Notes: generated by a model from the sequence alone, not told the origin. DNA of 64,000 bases from Solimonas soli DSM 21787 (GCF_000474945.1 NZ_KI440836.1:478002-542001); one strand, 5' to 3'; positions 41,787 through 52,085 are shown, counted from the stretch's first letter. Program-made: numbers and translations.

Positions 41787-43658
41787 ATGCCTTTTCGCAA
41801 GGCGCTCGTTGCACTCATCGCCGCCGGCGCGGCGCCCGCCTACGCGCAGACAGCCGCCGTGCCCGTCGCAGTCGCGATGGCCGACGCGGCCGACGCCGAC
41901 ACCGTCATCGTCACCGCCAGCCGCGTCGCCGAGAAGGCCGACGACTCGCTCGCCGCGGTCACCGTCATCACGCGCGACGACATCGATCGCCTGCAGCCGC
42001 GCGATCTGCCGGAACTGCTGAACGGCCTGCCCGGCGCGCAGATCGTCAGCAACGGCGGTCCGGGCAAGGCCACGTCGCTGTTCATGCGCGGCACGAATTC
42101 CGATCACATGGTGGTGCTGATCGACGGCATCAAGGTCGGCTCGGCCACGCTGGGCTCGACCGCCTACGAGCAGCTTCCGGTCGACCTGATCGATCACATC
42201 GAGATCGTCCGCGGCCCGCGTTCGAGTCTCTACGGCTCGGAAGCGATCGGCGGCGTGATGCAGATCTTCACCAGGCGCGGCAGCACCGATGGTTCGCCGA
42301 CGCCGGCCTTCTCGATCGGTGGCGGCAACTACGGCAGCGGCAAGGTCGAGGGCAGCCTGCGCGGCGGCTACGGCGGCGGTGGCTGGTACAGCCTCGGGCT
42401 ATCCGGCACGACGACCGACGGCATCAATGCACAACCGTCGGCGGGCGAAGCGGATCACGACGGCTTCCGCAGCGCGTCGGGCAGCTTCAATACCGGCTGG
42501 AAATTCGCGAACGGCGCCGCGCTCGAAGCGCACTACCTGCGCGCCGACAGCCACAACTGGTACGACGGCTACACCAACGAGAACTACGGCGTGCAGCAAC
42601 TGTTCGGCGGCTCGGCGCGCGTCTCGCCACTGGCGATCTGGGACGTGACGCTGACAGCCGGCGAGGCACAGGACTGGTCGGACTCGTTCAAGCATACCGA
42701 CGATGCCATCAGCAACCGCGGCTCGATCGACACCTACCGCGATACCTACAGCTGGCAGAACGATCTGCACATCGCCGAGCACCAGCTCGCCAGCCTTGGC
42801 GTCGACTACACCCATGATCGCGTCAGCAGCGATACCGACTACACCAAGACATCGCGCGACAACACCGGCATCTATGCGCAGTACCAGGGCGGCTGGGGCG
42901 GCCACGAAATGCAGCTGTCGGGTCGTCACGACGACAACCAGCAGTACGGCGGGCACGATACCGGCGCGCTGGCCTACGGCTATCGCTTCGCCAACGGCCT
43001 GTGCGCCGGCGCGTCGTATGCCTCGGCATTCAAGGCACCGAGCTTCAACGACCTGTACTACCCGTTTGGCTATGGCGATCCGAATCTGAAGCCGGAGACC
43101 TCGCACAGCGTCGAGCTGAATATCGGCGGTCGTCATCACGCGGCCGGCGCCGACTGGAACTGGGGCCTCAACGGCTATCGCACGACGGTCGACGAGCTGA
43201 TTACATACAACCCGGAGACGTACTCCGCCGCCAACATCGGCGATGCCCGCATCACGGGCGTCGAAGTCCAGCTCGGGGCCAGCGTCGCCGCCTTCCGCTC
43301 GCAGCTCTACCTCAACTGGCTCGATCCCGAGAATCGCAGCGAGGGCGACAACAAGGGCAACGAGCTGCCGCGCCGTGCGCGGCAAACCGCGCGCGCCGAC
43401 CTCGACTACGACTGGCGCGCGCTGTCATTCGGGACCACGGTGTTCGCCTCCGGCGACCGCTACGACGACCCGCAAAACAGCAAACCGCTCGGCGGCTACA
43501 CGACCGTCGACCTGCGCGTCGACTACCGCGTGCTGCCGTCGTGGACGCTGCAGGCCAAGGCCGCCAACGTGTTCGACAAGGACTACGAAACGGTCGCCGG
43601 CTACAACTCGCTCGGCACCGGCTGGTTCTTCACGGTCCGCTACACGCCCGGCAACTGA
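41787..43658 (+). CDS. btuB: TonB-dependent vitamin B12 receptor BtuB
   Basis: A 623-aa outer-membrane receptor. The signal peptide ends AAPAYAQ; the TonB box region is ADTVIVTASRVAEKADDS; the plug has LLNGLPGAQIVSNGGPGKAT, SLFMRGTNSDHMVVLIDGIK and IEIVRGPRSSLYGSEAIGGV; the barrel ends TGWFFTVRYTPGN. Length and plug match BtuB. Position directly under a cobalamin riboswitch and ahead of btuM confirms the substrate. ATG 41787 is preceded by GGGAGA. Confidence 0.96.
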   Translation: MPFRKALVALIAAGAAPAYAQTAAVPVAVAMADAADADTVIVTASRVAEKADDSLAAVTVITRDDIDRLQPRDLPELLNGLPGAQIVSNGGPGKATSLFMRGTNSDHMVVLIDGIKVGSATLGSTAYEQLPVDLIDHIEIVRGPRSSLYGSEAIGGVMQIFTRRGSTDGSPTPAFSIGGGNYGSGKVEGSLRGGYGGGGWYSLGLSGTTTDGINAQPSAGEADHDGFRSASGSFNTGWKFANGAALEAHYLRADSHNWYDGYTNENYGVQQLFGGSARVSPLAIWDVTLTAGEAQDWSDSFKHTDDAISNRGSIDTYRDTYSWQNDLHIAEHQLASLGVDYTHDRVSSDTDYTKTSRDNTGIYAQYQGGWGGHEMQLSGRHDDNQQYGGHDTGALAYGYRFANGLCAGASYASAFKAPSFNDLYYPFGYGDPNLKPETSHSVELNIGGRHHAAGADWNWGLNGYRTTVDELITYNPETYSAANIGDARITGVEVQLGASVAAFRSQLYLNWLDPENRSEGDNKGNELPRRARQTARADLDYDWRALSFGTTVFASGDRYDDPQNSKPLGGYTTVDLRVDYRVLPSWTLQAKAANVFDKDYETVAGYNSLGTGWFFTVRYTPGN

Positions 43659-43666
43659 AGTCCCTC

Positions 43667-43691
43667 GCCCGGCGCCGCGACGGCGCCGGGC
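43667..43691 (+). repeat. Perfect 11-bp hairpin between btuB and btuM
   Basis: Stem GCCCGGCGCCG / CGGCGCCGGGC with a CGA loop. It starts 8 bases after the btuB stop and ends 26 bases before the btuM start. No T-run follows. It may process or stabilise the mRNA so that btuB is expressed differently from the downstream cob genes. Confidence 0.7.
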
Positions 43692-43717
43692 ACTTCTTCC
43701 ACACGACAGGAAGTCCG

Positions 43718-44329
43718 ATGAACACTCGCTCCAACGCCGCGACTCTGAATCCGGGCCGCACCTCGCAGCTGACCATCTTCGGCCTGCTCGCGCTGCTGAT
43801 GCTGAGCACGCGCTACGCGCATTTCGCGCAACTGCCGGATGCATCGTGGGCGACGTTCTTCGCCGGCGGCTTCTATTTCGCCGGGCGGCGCGGCCTGGCT
43901 GTGTTCGCGGCACTGATGCTCGAATCGGCGGCGATCGACTACATCGTCATCCAGCATCTCGGCATCAGCAATTACTGCGTGACGCCGGCCTACGCCTTTC
44001 TCGTGCCGACGCACGCTGCGCTGTGGCTGGGCGGCGCGTGGCTGCGCCGCGGCTACAGCTTCAGGCCGGTGACGCTGCTGCGCTTCGCGATGGCCGCCAT
44101 CATCGCCACGCATCTCGCGTACCTGATCTCGAACGGCTCGTTCTACTGGCTCGGCGGCCGCTACGCCGATCCGAACGCCGCCGAGTATCTGGCGCGCTTC
44201 GCGCAGTACTACGTTAACTTCACCACGGTCACGCCGGGCTATCTGGCGATCATCGCGCTGCTGCATGTCGCCGCCGCGGCGCTGCTGCCGGAGCTGCGTG
44301 GCACGCGCGACGAACTGCCGAAGGCCTGA
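43718..44329 (+). CDS. btuM: BtuM-type cobalamin transporter (solitary ECF S-component)
   Basis: A 203-aa protein with about six membrane helices. The central motif SNYCVTPAYAFLVPTHAALW contains Cys87. BtuM of Thiobacillus denitrificans is an inner-membrane B12 transporter in which a conserved cysteine near residue 80 coordinates cobalt and removes cyanide. The size, topology, the cysteine and the place right after btuB agree. It would move corrinoid across the inner membrane in place of BtuCD, which is not found in the window. AGGAA precedes the ATG. Confidence 0.82.
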   Translation: MNTRSNAATLNPGRTSQLTIFGLLALLMLSTRYAHFAQLPDASWATFFAGGFYFAGRRGLAVFAALMLESAAIDYIVIQHLGISNYCVTPAYAFLVPTHAALWLGGAWLRRGYSFRPVTLLRFAMAAIIATHLAYLISNGSFYWLGGRYADPNAAEYLARFAQYYVNFTTVTPGYLAIIALLHVAAAALLPELRGTRDELPKA

Positions 44330-44357
44330 GCGCTTTCCACGCATCGCGGCGGTCGAC

Positions 44358-44969
44358 ATGAGCAGCGGCGACGACGGTCTGGCCGAGCGCCATCGCGCGC
44401 GCATGCAGCGCAAGAAGGCCGTCGTCGACGGCAGGATCAAAGCCGCGCAGACCGAGCGCGGCGTGCTGCTGGTGCTGACCGGCAACGGCAAGGGCAAGAG
44501 CTCGTCGGCGTTCGGCATGCTCGCGCGCGCACTCGGTCACGGCATGAAGGTCGGCGTCGTGCAGTACATCAAGGGCCGTTGGCAGACCGGCGAGGAGCTG
44601 TTCTTCCGGCGCTTTCCCGAGATTCGCTATCACGTGATGGGCGAGGGCTATACCTGGGAAACGCAGGATCGCGGGCGCGATATGCGTGCCGCGCGCGCGG
44701 CCTGGGACGTCACGCTGGAGCTACTGCGCGATCCGGCGTATGAACTGGTCGTGCTCGATGAGCTGAACATCGCGCTCAAGCATCGCTATCTCGATGTGCA
44801 GAAAGTCGTCGCCGCGCTCGCCGCGCGCCCACCCATGCAGCATGTCGTCGTCACCGGCCGCGCCGCACCGCCGGAACTGATCGCCGCCGCCGATACCGTC
44901 ACCGAGATGATGGTCGTCAAACACGCGTTCTCCGCCGGCATCAAGGCGCAGAAGGGCATCGAGTTGTGA
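44358..44969 (+). CDS. cobO: Corrinoid adenosyltransferase CobO/BtuR
   Basis: A 203-aa enzyme that adds the 5'-deoxyadenosyl group from ATP to cob(I)alamin or cobyrinate diamide. The P-loop is GNGKGKSS (42-49), followed by GMLARALGHGMKVGVVQYIK, and YELVVLDELNIALKHRYLD is the second family block. It also has a typical VTGRAAPPELIAAADTVTEM stretch. The 4-base overlap with cobB (GTGA) shows translational coupling. Confidence 0.96.
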   Translation: MSSGDDGLAERHRARMQRKKAVVDGRIKAAQTERGVLLVLTGNGKGKSSSAFGMLARALGHGMKVGVVQYIKGRWQTGEELFFRRFPEIRYHVMGEGYTWETQDRGRDMRAARAAWDVTLELLRDPAYELVVLDELNIALKHRYLDVQKVVAALAARPPMQHVVVTGRAAPPELIAAADTVTEMMVVKHAFSAGIKAQKGIEL

Positions 44970-46258
44970 GCGCAACTTGCCGTGCGCTGCTGATTTCCGC
45001 GCCGGCCTCGGGCCAGGGCAAGACCACGGTGACGGCCGCGCTCGCGCGCCGGGCACGACGCGATGGCCTGCGCGTGCGCGTGTTCAAGACCGGCCCGGAC
45101 TTTCTCGATCCGATGCTGCTCGAACGCGCGAGCGGCGCGGCGGTGTATCAGCTCGATCTGTGGATGGTCGGCGAAGCCGGCTGTCGCGCGCTGCTGCACG
45201 AGGCCGCGCTGCACGCCGACCTTATCCTGATCGAAGGCGTGATGGGGCTTTACGACGGCACGCCATCGAGCGCCGATCTCGCGCAGCGCTTCGGCATTGC
45301 GGTCCTCGCGGTGATCGACGCATCGGCGATGGCGCAGACTTTCGCCGCGCTGGCATTCGGCCTCGCGCGCTATCGCCAGACGCTGCCGTTCTTCGGCGTG
45401 TTCGCCAACCGGGTCGGCAGCGCCGGCCATGCGCGAATGCTGGCCGATGGCCTGCCCGACGGCATCGCGTGGCTCGGCCACCTGCCGCGCGCCGCGGCAT
45501 TTGAACTGCCGGAACGTCATCTCGGCCTGCTGCAGGCCGGCGAGATCGCCGACCTCGACAGGCGACTCGACGCGGCCGCCGATGCCCTGGGCGGCGCGCT
45601 CGATTTCGCGTCGCTGCCGACCGTCGCCTTCAGCCACGCCGCGGCCGCGCCGATCGCAGCACGGCTCGCCGGCCAACGGATCGCGGTTGCCCGCGACGAA
45701 GCGCTCGGCTTCATCTACCCGGCGAACCTCGATTGCCTGCACGCGCTCGGCGCCGAAACGCGATTCTTCTCGCCGCTGCGCGACGCGGCATTGCCCGCTT
45801 GCGACGCAGTCTGGTTGCCCGGCGGCTACCCGGAACTGCATGCGGCGCGGCTGGCGGCGAACACGTCGATGCTCGCCGCGCTGCGCGCGCATCACGCGGC
45901 CGGCAAACCGCTGCTCGCCGAATGCGGCGGCCTGATGGCGATCTGCCGAACGCTCGTCGATGGCGATGGCGTCGCGCACGCGCTCGCCGGTCTGCTCGAC
46001 GCCACAGCGACGATGCAGCCACGCTTGCAAGCGCTCGCGCTGCAGGGCGTCGCCTTCGATGACGGCGAACTGCGCGGTCACAGCTTTCACTACTCGTCGC
46101 TGCAGAGCGCGCTGGCGCCGACGCTGCGGGCGCGCACGCCACACGGCGGCGGGGGCGAGGCGGTCTATCGCGACGGGGCCTTGATCGCGTCGTACGTGCA
46201 TTTCCATTTCGCGTCGAATCCGTCGGCGACGGCCCGACTGTTCGGAGCGCGGCCGTGA
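44966..46258 (+). CDS. cobB: Cobyrinate a,c-diamide synthase CobB/CbiA
   Basis: A 430-aa enzyme that uses glutamine and ATP to amidate the a and c carboxylates of cobyrinate. The N-terminal ATP-binding domain starts ALLISAPASGQGKTTVTAAL, with KTGPDFLDP. The C-terminal glutaminase domain has WLPGGYPELH and ECGGLMAICRTL with the nucleophilic Cys. Start GTG 44966 lies inside the cobO stop. Its substrate is made by the corrin-ring pathway, which is not in this window, so either ring genes lie elsewhere or incomplete corrinoids are salvaged. Confidence 0.95.
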   Translation: MSATCRALLISAPASGQGKTTVTAALARRARRDGLRVRVFKTGPDFLDPMLLERASGAAVYQLDLWMVGEAGCRALLHEAALHADLILIEGVMGLYDGTPSSADLAQRFGIAVLAVIDASAMAQTFAALAFGLARYRQTLPFFGVFANRVGSAGHARMLADGLPDGIAWLGHLPRAAAFELPERHLGLLQAGEIADLDRRLDAAADALGGALDFASLPTVAFSHAAAAPIAARLAGQRIAVARDEALGFIYPANLDCLHALGAETRFFSPLRDAALPACDAVWLPGGYPELHAARLAANTSMLAALRAHHAAGKPLLAECGGLMAICRTLVDGDGVAHALAGLLDATATMQPRLQALALQGVAFDDGELRGHSFHYSSLQSALAPTLRARTPHGGGGEAVYRDGALIASYVHFHFASNPSATARLFGARP

Positions 46259-47190
46259 GCATCGCGGCATTCGCGACGCCGCTGGCGATGCTGGCGGCGC
46301 TTGCGCTCGATGCCATGCTCGGCGAGCCGCGGCGCGCGCACCCGCTGGCCGGGTTCGGCGCGCTCGCGTCGCGTTGCGAAGCCGCGCTGAACCGCGGCCG
46401 GGCCCGCCGCCTGCGCGGCGCGTGCGCGGTCCTGCTGCTCGTCGCGCCGGCGCTGGGCGCCAGCGCCTGGCTCGCCGCACGGGGCATCTTCGGGGTCGCA
46501 TGCACCGTCGTCACCCTGTATTTCTGCATCGGCCATCGCAGCCTGCGCGAACACGCACAGCGCGTCGCCGCGGCCTTGCGCGCCGGCGATCTGCCGGCGG
46601 CGCGCGCCCGCGTCGGCGAGATCGTCAGCCGCGACACGCAGGGCATGGACGCATCGCGCGTCGCGGCGGCGGCCACCGAGTCGGTGCTCGAGAACGGCAA
46701 TGACGCCGTGTTGGGCGCGCTGTTCTGGTTCGCGATCGCCGGCGCGCCCGGCGCCGTCGCCTACCGGCTGGTCAACACGCTGGACGCGATGTGGGGCTAT
46801 CGCACGCCGCGCTACGCGGCATTCGGCTGGGCGGCGGCGCGGTTCGACGACGTGCTGAACTACGCCCCGGCGCGACTCACCGCGCTCGGCTACGCCGTGC
46901 TCGGCGATGCGCGCTCGGCGCTGCGCTGCTGGCGCACACAGGCGCGTCTGTGCGCAAGCCCGAACGGCGGAGCGGTGATGACGAGCGGCGCCGGCAGTCT
47001 CGGCGTCACGCTCGGCGGCGGCGCCTTCTATCACGGCTGCTGGCAGGACAAGCCCCTGATCGGCGGCGGCGCGGCGGCGGATGCGGCGAGCATCGAACGG
47101 GCGCTGCGCCTGGTCGCGCGCACACTGGCCTTGTGGCTCGTCGTCATCATCGCGATCGTGCTGTGCGTGGAGTGCCGGCGCCATGCTTGA
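46255..47190 (+). CDS. cbiB: Adenosylcobinamide-phosphate synthase CbiB/CobD
   Basis: A 311-aa membrane protein attaching the aminopropanol (phosphate) arm to adenosylcobyric acid. The family motif ESVLENGNDAVLGALFWFAI at about 142 and NTLDAMWGYRTPRYAAFGWA near 173 are close to the Pseudomonas protein, as is DDVLNYAPARLTAL. Several hydrophobic segments are present. It starts GTG inside the cobB stop (4-base overlap) and overlaps the cobC start by 8 bases. Confidence 0.95.
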   Translation: MSIAAFATPLAMLAALALDAMLGEPRRAHPLAGFGALASRCEAALNRGRARRLRGACAVLLLVAPALGASAWLAARGIFGVACTVVTLYFCIGHRSLREHAQRVAAALRAGDLPAARARVGEIVSRDTQGMDASRVAAAATESVLENGNDAVLGALFWFAIAGAPGAVAYRLVNTLDAMWGYRTPRYAAFGWAAARFDDVLNYAPARLTALGYAVLGDARSALRCWRTQARLCASPNGGAVMTSGAGSLGVTLGGGAFYHGCWQDKPLIGGGAAADAASIERALRLVARTLALWLVVIIAIVLCVECRRHA

Positions 47191-48211
47191 ACACGGCGGA
47201 CGCCCGCGCGCGGCGGCGCTGCGTTACGGCTGCGAGCCCGCGCAATGGCTCGATCTGTCAACCGGCCTCAATCCGCAGCCGTGGCTGCCGTCGCCGGCCG
47301 ACGCGGTTGCTGCCGCCGTCGCACTGCATGTCTTGCCTGATGACGACGACGAACTGCGCGCCGCCGCGCAGCGCTACTACGGCGCCGATGTGCTGGCGGT
47401 CGCCGGCTCGCAGGCGGCAATCCAGCAGCTGCCGCGGCTGCGCCGGCGATCGCGGGTCGCGGTACTCGCACCGAGCTACGCCGAGCACGCCTATCAGTGG
47501 CGCCGCGCCGGTCATGAGGTGACCGCCATCGGCGCGGCGCAAGGCGCGGCAGCGGCAGCGCACTGCGAGGTGCTGGTGGTCGGCAACCCGAACAATCCCG
47601 ACGGCGCGTGTTTCGATGCCGACACGCTGCTCGGCTGGCACGCCACGCTCGCCGCGCGCGACGGCTGGCTGATCGTCGACGAGGCCTTCATCGACGGCGA
47701 ACGCCAGCGCAGCCTCGTCGCCGAGGCGAGCCGGCGCGAGGGATTGATCGTGCTGCGTTCGCTCGGCAAGTTCTTCGGCCTCGCCGGCGCGCGCGTCGGC
47801 TTCGTCGGCGCAAGCGGGGGCCTGCGCGATCGGCTCGCCGAAGCGCTGGGCCCGTGGCCGATCGCCGGACCGTCGCGCGTCATCGCCGTCGCGGCGCTTG
47901 CCGACCGGGGCTGGCAAAGCAGCGCGCGCCTGCGCCTGCACGAACAGTCGCACAAGCTCGCGGCCTTGCTCGCGATGCACGGCTGGGAGCCCCGCGGCGG
48001 CTGCGCATTGTTCCAGTGGCTGGCGACGCCGCAGGCGGCCCGCCTGCACGATGCACTCGCGCGGCGCGCCGTGCTGACGCGCCTGTTCAAGAGCGACGAC
48101 GGCACGCCGGCAAGCCTGCGCTTCGGCCTGCCGCCGCCCGACAGCTGGACACGGCTCGGCATCGCGTTGCGCGACGCGTCGCGCGAACTGCGCGGCGGAC
48201 TTGCCGCATGA
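47183..48211 (+). CDS. cobC: Threonine-phosphate decarboxylase (CobC, CobD of Salmonella)
   Basis: A 342-aa PLP enzyme, fold type I, making aminopropanol phosphate from L-threonine phosphate for the nucleotide loop. The start [17 protein letters not shown] and [13 protein letters not shown] are typical, [14 protein letters not shown] and [10 protein letters not shown] follow, and the PLP lysine is Lys196 in [15 protein letters not shown]. Gene names differ between organisms; the neighbouring order is of the Pseudomonas type. It overlaps both neighbours. Confidence 0.93.
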   Translation: MLEHGGRPRAAALRYGCEPAQWLDLSTGLNPQPWLPSPADAVAAAVALHVLPDDDDELRAAAQRYYGADVLAVAGSQAAIQQLPRLRRRSRVAVLAPSYAEHAYQWRRAGHEVTAIGAAQGAAAAAHCEVLVVGNPNNPDGACFDADTLLGWHATLAARDGWLIVDEAFIDGERQRSLVAEASRREGLIVLRSLGKFFGLAGARVGFVGASGGLRDRLAEALGPWPIAGPSRVIAVAALADRGWQSSARLRLHEQSHKLAALLAMHGWEPRGGCALFQWLATPQAARLHDALARRAVLTRLFKSDDGTPASLRFGLPPPDSWTRLGIALRDASRELRGGLAA

Positions 48212-49674
48212 GCGCGAAGACATTGATGGTGCAGGGCACGACGTCGGACGCCGGCAAGAGCACGCTGGTCGCCGGCCTGTGCCGCGTGCTGCACCGGCGC
48301 GGCGTGCGCGTCGCGCCGTTCAAGCCGCAGAACATGGCCTTGAACAGCGCCGTCACCGTCGACGGCGGCGAGATCGGCCGCGCCCAGGCGCTGCAGGCGC
48401 AGGCCGCCGGCATCGCGCCGACCTCGGACCTGAATCCGATCCTGCTGAAACCGATGAGCGACACCGGCGCGCAGGTCATCGTGCACGGCCGTGCGCTCGC
48501 CAACATGGACGCGCGGGCCTATCACGATTACAAGCGCGTCGCGCGCGGGGCCGTGTTCGCATCGCACGCGCGGCTCGCCGCGCGGTACGACGCGATCATC
48601 GTCGAAGGCGCCGGCTCGCCGGCCGAGATCAATCTGCGCGCGCACGACATCGCCAACATGGGCTTCGCCGAGGAGGCCGATTGCCCGGTGATCCTGATCG
48701 CCGACATCGACCGCGGCGGCGTGTTCGCGCATCTGGTCGGCACGCTGGCGCTGCTGGCGGACAGCGAGCAGGCGCGCGTGCGCGGTTTCGTCATCAACCG
48801 TTTCCGTGGCGACCTCGCGCTGCTCGAACCGGGACTGCGCTGGCTCGAAGAACGCAGCGGCAAGCCGGTGCTCGGCGTGCTGCCGTACCTGCATGGCCTC
48901 GATCTCGACGCCGAGGACGCGATCGCACGCGGCGAGGCGCACAAGCACGATGCGCGCCTGCGTGTCGTCGTGCCGGTGCTGCCGCACATCAGCAATCACA
49001 CCGACTTCGACGCGCTGCGCGCGCATCCGCAGATCGACTTCCGCTATGTCGGCCCGCACGACACGCCGCCGCCGGCTGACCTGGTGATCCTGCCCGGCTC
49101 GAAATCGGTACGCGGCGATCTCGCGCATCTGCGCGCGCACGGCTGGCCGGCGTACCTGCGGAAGCACCTGCGCTACGGCGGGCGCCTGCTCGGCATCTGC
49201 GGCGGCCTGCAGATGCTCGGCCGCACGATCGCCGATCCGCTGGCGATCGAAGGCGAGGCCGGCAGCAGCGAAGGCCTGGGCCTGCTCGATCTGCACACGA
49301 CGCTCGAAGCGCGCAAGCAGCTCCGCAACATCGACGGCCGGCTCGCCTTGCCGGGCGAACCCGCCATCCGCGGCTACGAGATTCACGCCGGCATCAGCCG
49401 CGGGCCGGCGCTGTCGCGGCCGCTGGCACGACTGGCGGACGGCCGCGACGACGGTGCGCTCAGCGACGACGGCCAGGTCGCCGCGACCTATCTGCACGGT
49501 CTGTGCGATACGCCGCAGGCCTGTCGCGCGCTGCTCGCCTGGGCCGGGCTGGCCGATGCGCAGCCGATCGACCGCGCCGCGCTGCGCGAGAGGGCGCTGG
49601 AGCGTCTCGCCGACGCGCTGGAAGCGCATCTCGATCTGCGTCGCACCTTCGCGCTGCTCGGCATCAACACATGA
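48208..49674 (+). CDS. cobQ: Cobyric acid synthase CobQ/CbiP
   Basis: A 488-aa amidotransferase that amidates b, d, e and g carboxylates of adenosylcobyrinate diamide. The N-terminal domain begins [20 protein letters not shown] with [10 protein letters not shown] at about 36; the C-terminal domain has [18 protein letters not shown] and [10 protein letters not shown] with the nucleophilic Cys, plus GYEIHAG. Length and motifs match the family. Start ATG 48208 lies within the cobC stop. Confidence 0.97.
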   Translation: MSAKTLMVQGTTSDAGKSTLVAGLCRVLHRRGVRVAPFKPQNMALNSAVTVDGGEIGRAQALQAQAAGIAPTSDLNPILLKPMSDTGAQVIVHGRALANMDARAYHDYKRVARGAVFASHARLAARYDAIIVEGAGSPAEINLRAHDIANMGFAEEADCPVILIADIDRGGVFAHLVGTLALLADSEQARVRGFVINRFRGDLALLEPGLRWLEERSGKPVLGVLPYLHGLDLDAEDAIARGEAHKHDARLRVVVPVLPHISNHTDFDALRAHPQIDFRYVGPHDTPPPADLVILPGSKSVRGDLAHLRAHGWPAYLRKHLRYGGRLLGICGGLQMLGRTIADPLAIEGEAGSSEGLGLLDLHTTLEARKQLRNIDGRLALPGEPAIRGYEIHAGISRGPALSRPLARLADGRDDGALSDDGQVAATYLHGLCDTPQACRALLAWAGLADAQPIDRAALRERALERLADALEAHLDLRRTFALLGINT

Positions 49675-49681
49675 GGTGCAC

Positions 49682-50209
49682 ATGAGCGGCAGGACCCTGA
49701 TCCTCGGCGGCGTGCGCTCCGGCAAGAGCCGCCTCGCCGAGCGCCTCGCCGCCGCGCACGGCGACGACGTGCGCTACATCGCCACCGCCTGCGCGCGAGA
49801 CGATGCGGAGCTGGCCGCGCGCATCGCCGCGCACCGCGAGCGGCGCCCCGCCGCCTGGGTGTGCATCGAGGAACCGCTGGCGCTCGCCGCCGCGCTGCGG
49901 GCGCACGCGGCGCCGGGCCGCGCGCTCGTCGTCGATTGTCTGACCCTGTGGCTGACCAATCTGCTGCTCGCCGACGACGGCGCCGCGCTCGGACGCGAGC
50001 GCGAGGCGCTGCTGGCCGTCACGCCGATGCTGCCCGGCGCGGTCTTTTTCGTCGGCAACGAGACCGGGCTCGGCGTGGTGCCGCTCGGCGAGCTGACGCG
50101 GCGCTATGTCGACGAAGCCGGCGTGCTGCACCAGCGCCTCGCCGCGCTCAGCGAGCGCGTCGTCTTCACCATCGCCGGCCTGCCGCTGGCCCTCAAGGGG
50201 ACTTTGTAG
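49682..50209 (+). CDS. cobU: Adenosylcobinamide kinase/guanylyltransferase CobU/CobP
   Basis: A 175-aa enzyme that phosphorylates adenosylcobinamide and transfers GMP. The P-loop is GGVRSGKS (9-16); RYIATACARDDAEL and RIAAHRERRPAAW carry the GMP-accepting His pattern; VVDCLTLWLTNLLL and FVGNETGLGVVPLGELTRRY follow. The ATG at 49682 has GAGG upstream and lies 7 bases after the cobQ stop. Confidence 0.96.
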   Translation: MSGRTLILGGVRSGKSRLAERLAAAHGDDVRYIATACARDDAELAARIAAHRERRPAAWVCIEEPLALAAALRAHAAPGRALVVDCLTLWLTNLLLADDGAALGREREALLAVTPMLPGAVFFVGNETGLGVVPLGELTRRYVDEAGVLHQRLAALSERVVFTIAGLPLALKGTL

Positions 50210-50382
50210 GAGCGCATCCCGATGAACGCCCTGTCCCCGATATTTGCCCGAGGAGAGGCTTGGGACGAGGGGAAAAATGAATCGAGCGATGCGACGAGCG
50301 TGTGCCCCTCAGCCCGAGCCTCGCCGCCTCGCTCCGCGATGAAGAAGAGGAAACCGTTGCATTGCATGCTTCGAGGAACGCC
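50210..50382 (+). other. Intergenic segment between cobU and cobT, 173 bp
   Basis: A small open frame (ATG 50222 to TGA 50386, 54 codons) runs through it and its stop overlaps the cobT GTG (GTGA), but the predicted peptide shows no recognisable feature. The segment is less GC-rich than the rest of the operon. No riboswitch or terminator was seen. It may simply be untranslated spacer. Confidence 0.3.
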
Positions 50383-51495
50383 GTGAACGATCATGGGTTG
50401 CCGCTGCCGGTATTGAATGAGCCTGCGCCGTCCTGGCTGCACGACGCCATCCGCGCGCCCGACGCCGCGAGCGCCCAGGCCGCGCGCGAACGGCAGGCGC
50501 AACTGACCAAGCCGCCGGGCTCGCTGGGCGCGCTGGAAGAAATCGCGGTCCGCCTCGCGGCGCTGCAGCGCCGCGTTCGCCCGCGCATGGAACGGGTATG
50601 GATCAGCGTGTTCGCCGCCGACCACGGCGTCGCCGCTGACGGCGTGTCGGCCTTTCCGCAGGCGGTGACGGCGCAGATGATCGCCAACATCGCCGGCTCG
50701 AGTACACATGGCGGTGCGGCGATCAGCGTGCTGGCCCAGGCGCTGGGCGCCCCGCTCGAAGTCATCGATCTCGGCACCGTCGGCGCGAGCCTGGCGCTGC
50801 CGCGCGTGCGCGACGAACGCATCGCACCGCAGACCGGCCACCTGGCGCGCGAGGCGGCGATGAGCGCGGCGCAGCTCGCGCAGGCGCTCGGCAGCGGCCG
50901 TGCCGCCGCGCAGCGCGCGCACGCGGCCGGCGCCGAGCTGTTCATCGGCGGCGACATGGGCATCGCCAACACGACCAGCGCCACGGCGCTCGCCTGCGCC
51001 CTGCTCGGCATCGCGCCGCGCGAACTGGCCGGCCCCGGGACCGGGCTCGACGCCGCCGGCGTCGCGCGCAAGGTCACGGTGATCGAGCGCGCGCTGGCTC
51101 TGCACGCGGCCGCGCTCGACGATCCGCGCGAGGTGCTGCGCCGTCTCGGCGGCTTCGAGATCGCCGCGCTCGCCGGCAGTTTCATTGCCTGCGCGCAGCT
51201 CGGCGTGCCGGTGCTGGTCGACGGGTTCATCGCCGGCAGCGCCGCGCTGGTGGCGACGCGCCTCGCGCCGGCCTGCGCGCCGTGGCTGTTGTACGGCCAC
51301 CGCTCGGCGGAACCGGGCCATCTGCGCATTCTCGAAGCCCTCGCGGCGCGGCCGCTGCTCGATATCGGCATGCGCCTCGGCGAAGGCAGCGGTGCCGCCG
51401 TGGCCGTGCCGTTGCTGCGCGCGGCCTGCGCGCTGCACGCGCAGATGGCGACCTTCGGCGAAGCCGGCGTCGCCGGCCGCGACGCGGCGCACTGA
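50383..51495 (+). CDS. cobT: Nicotinate-nucleotide:DMB phosphoribosyltransferase CobT
   Basis: A 370-aa enzyme making alpha-ribazole 5'-phosphate from nicotinate mononucleotide and dimethylbenzimidazole. [18 protein letters not shown] near the N-terminus, [40 protein letters not shown] and the catalytic Glu in [17 protein letters not shown] near the C-terminus are all present. The GTG at 50383 has GAGGAA 6 bases upstream and is preferred to the in-frame GTG at 50302. Confidence 0.95.
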   Translation: MNDHGLPLPVLNEPAPSWLHDAIRAPDAASAQAARERQAQLTKPPGSLGALEEIAVRLAALQRRVRPRMERVWISVFAADHGVAADGVSAFPQAVTAQMIANIAGSSTHGGAAISVLAQALGAPLEVIDLGTVGASLALPRVRDERIAPQTGHLAREAAMSAAQLAQALGSGRAAAQRAHAAGAELFIGGDMGIANTTSATALACALLGIAPRELAGPGTGLDAAGVARKVTVIERALALHAAALDDPREVLRRLGGFEIAALAGSFIACAQLGVPVLVDGFIAGSAALVATRLAPACAPWLLYGHRSAEPGHLRILEALAARPLLDIGMRLGEGSGAAVAVPLLRAACALHAQMATFGEAGVAGRDAAH

Positions 51496-51496
51496 A

Positions 51497-52081
51497 GTGG
51501 CGCTGCGCATCGAGATGCTGCGCCACGGCGCGACGACGCAGCCGGCCTGCTACATCGGCCGCAGCGATCCGCCGCTGACGGAGCCGGGTCTCGTGCAGAT
51601 GCGCACGGCGAGCGCTGGCGGCAGCTGGAGTCGCATCGTCAGCTCGCCGCGCCGGCGCTGCGCCGCGTTCGCACGCATGCTTGCCGCCGCGCGCGGTCTG
51701 CCGCTGTCGTTCGACGCGCGCTTCGCCGAACTCGACTTCGGCGACTGGGATGGCGTGCCGGTCGCCACGCTGCATGCTCGCACGCCCGGTGCGCTCGCCG
51801 CCTTCTGGCGCGATCCGCTCGGTCATCCGCCGCCGAACGGCGAAACGCTGGCGGCGCTGCAGACGCGCGTGCTCGCCGCGCTGCATGAGCTTGCCGGCGG
51901 CGGCACGGCGCTGATCGTCACGCACGGCGGCCCGCTGCGCATCGCCATCGCCGCCCGAGACGGGCTGCCGCTCGGCGCGCTGATGACGATCGACGTGCCG
52001 CACGCGGCGCGCTTCGCTTTCGCGATCGAGCGCGACGGCGCGGCGCTGCGCGTGCGCGATGCCGCGCGGGCGAGTGCCTGA
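51497..52081 (+). CDS. Alpha-ribazole phosphatase-type histidine phosphatase
   Basis: A 194-aa histidine phosphatase with RHG at residues 9-11 (catalytic His10), FAELDFGDWDGVP near 76 and the second conserved His in IVTHGGPLRIAIAA. It would remove phosphate from alpha-ribazole phosphate (the role of Salmonella CobC). It starts GTG one base after the cobT stop. The operon position supports the role, but phosphatase specificity cannot be read directly. Confidence 0.88.
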   Translation: MALRIEMLRHGATTQPACYIGRSDPPLTEPGLVQMRTASAGGSWSRIVSSPRRRCAAFARMLAAARGLPLSFDARFAELDFGDWDGVPVATLHARTPGALAAFWRDPLGHPPPNGETLAALQTRVLAALHELAGGGTALIVTHGGPLRIAIAARDGLPLGALMTIDVPHAARFAFAIERDGAALRVRDAARASA

Positions 52082-52085
52082 AGCG

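Noticed and set aside
44265..44357. N-terminal extension of cobO to an upstream in-frame start
   Set aside because: The extension runs over the end of btuM and is Arg/Cys-rich. The family begins at the ATG at 44358.
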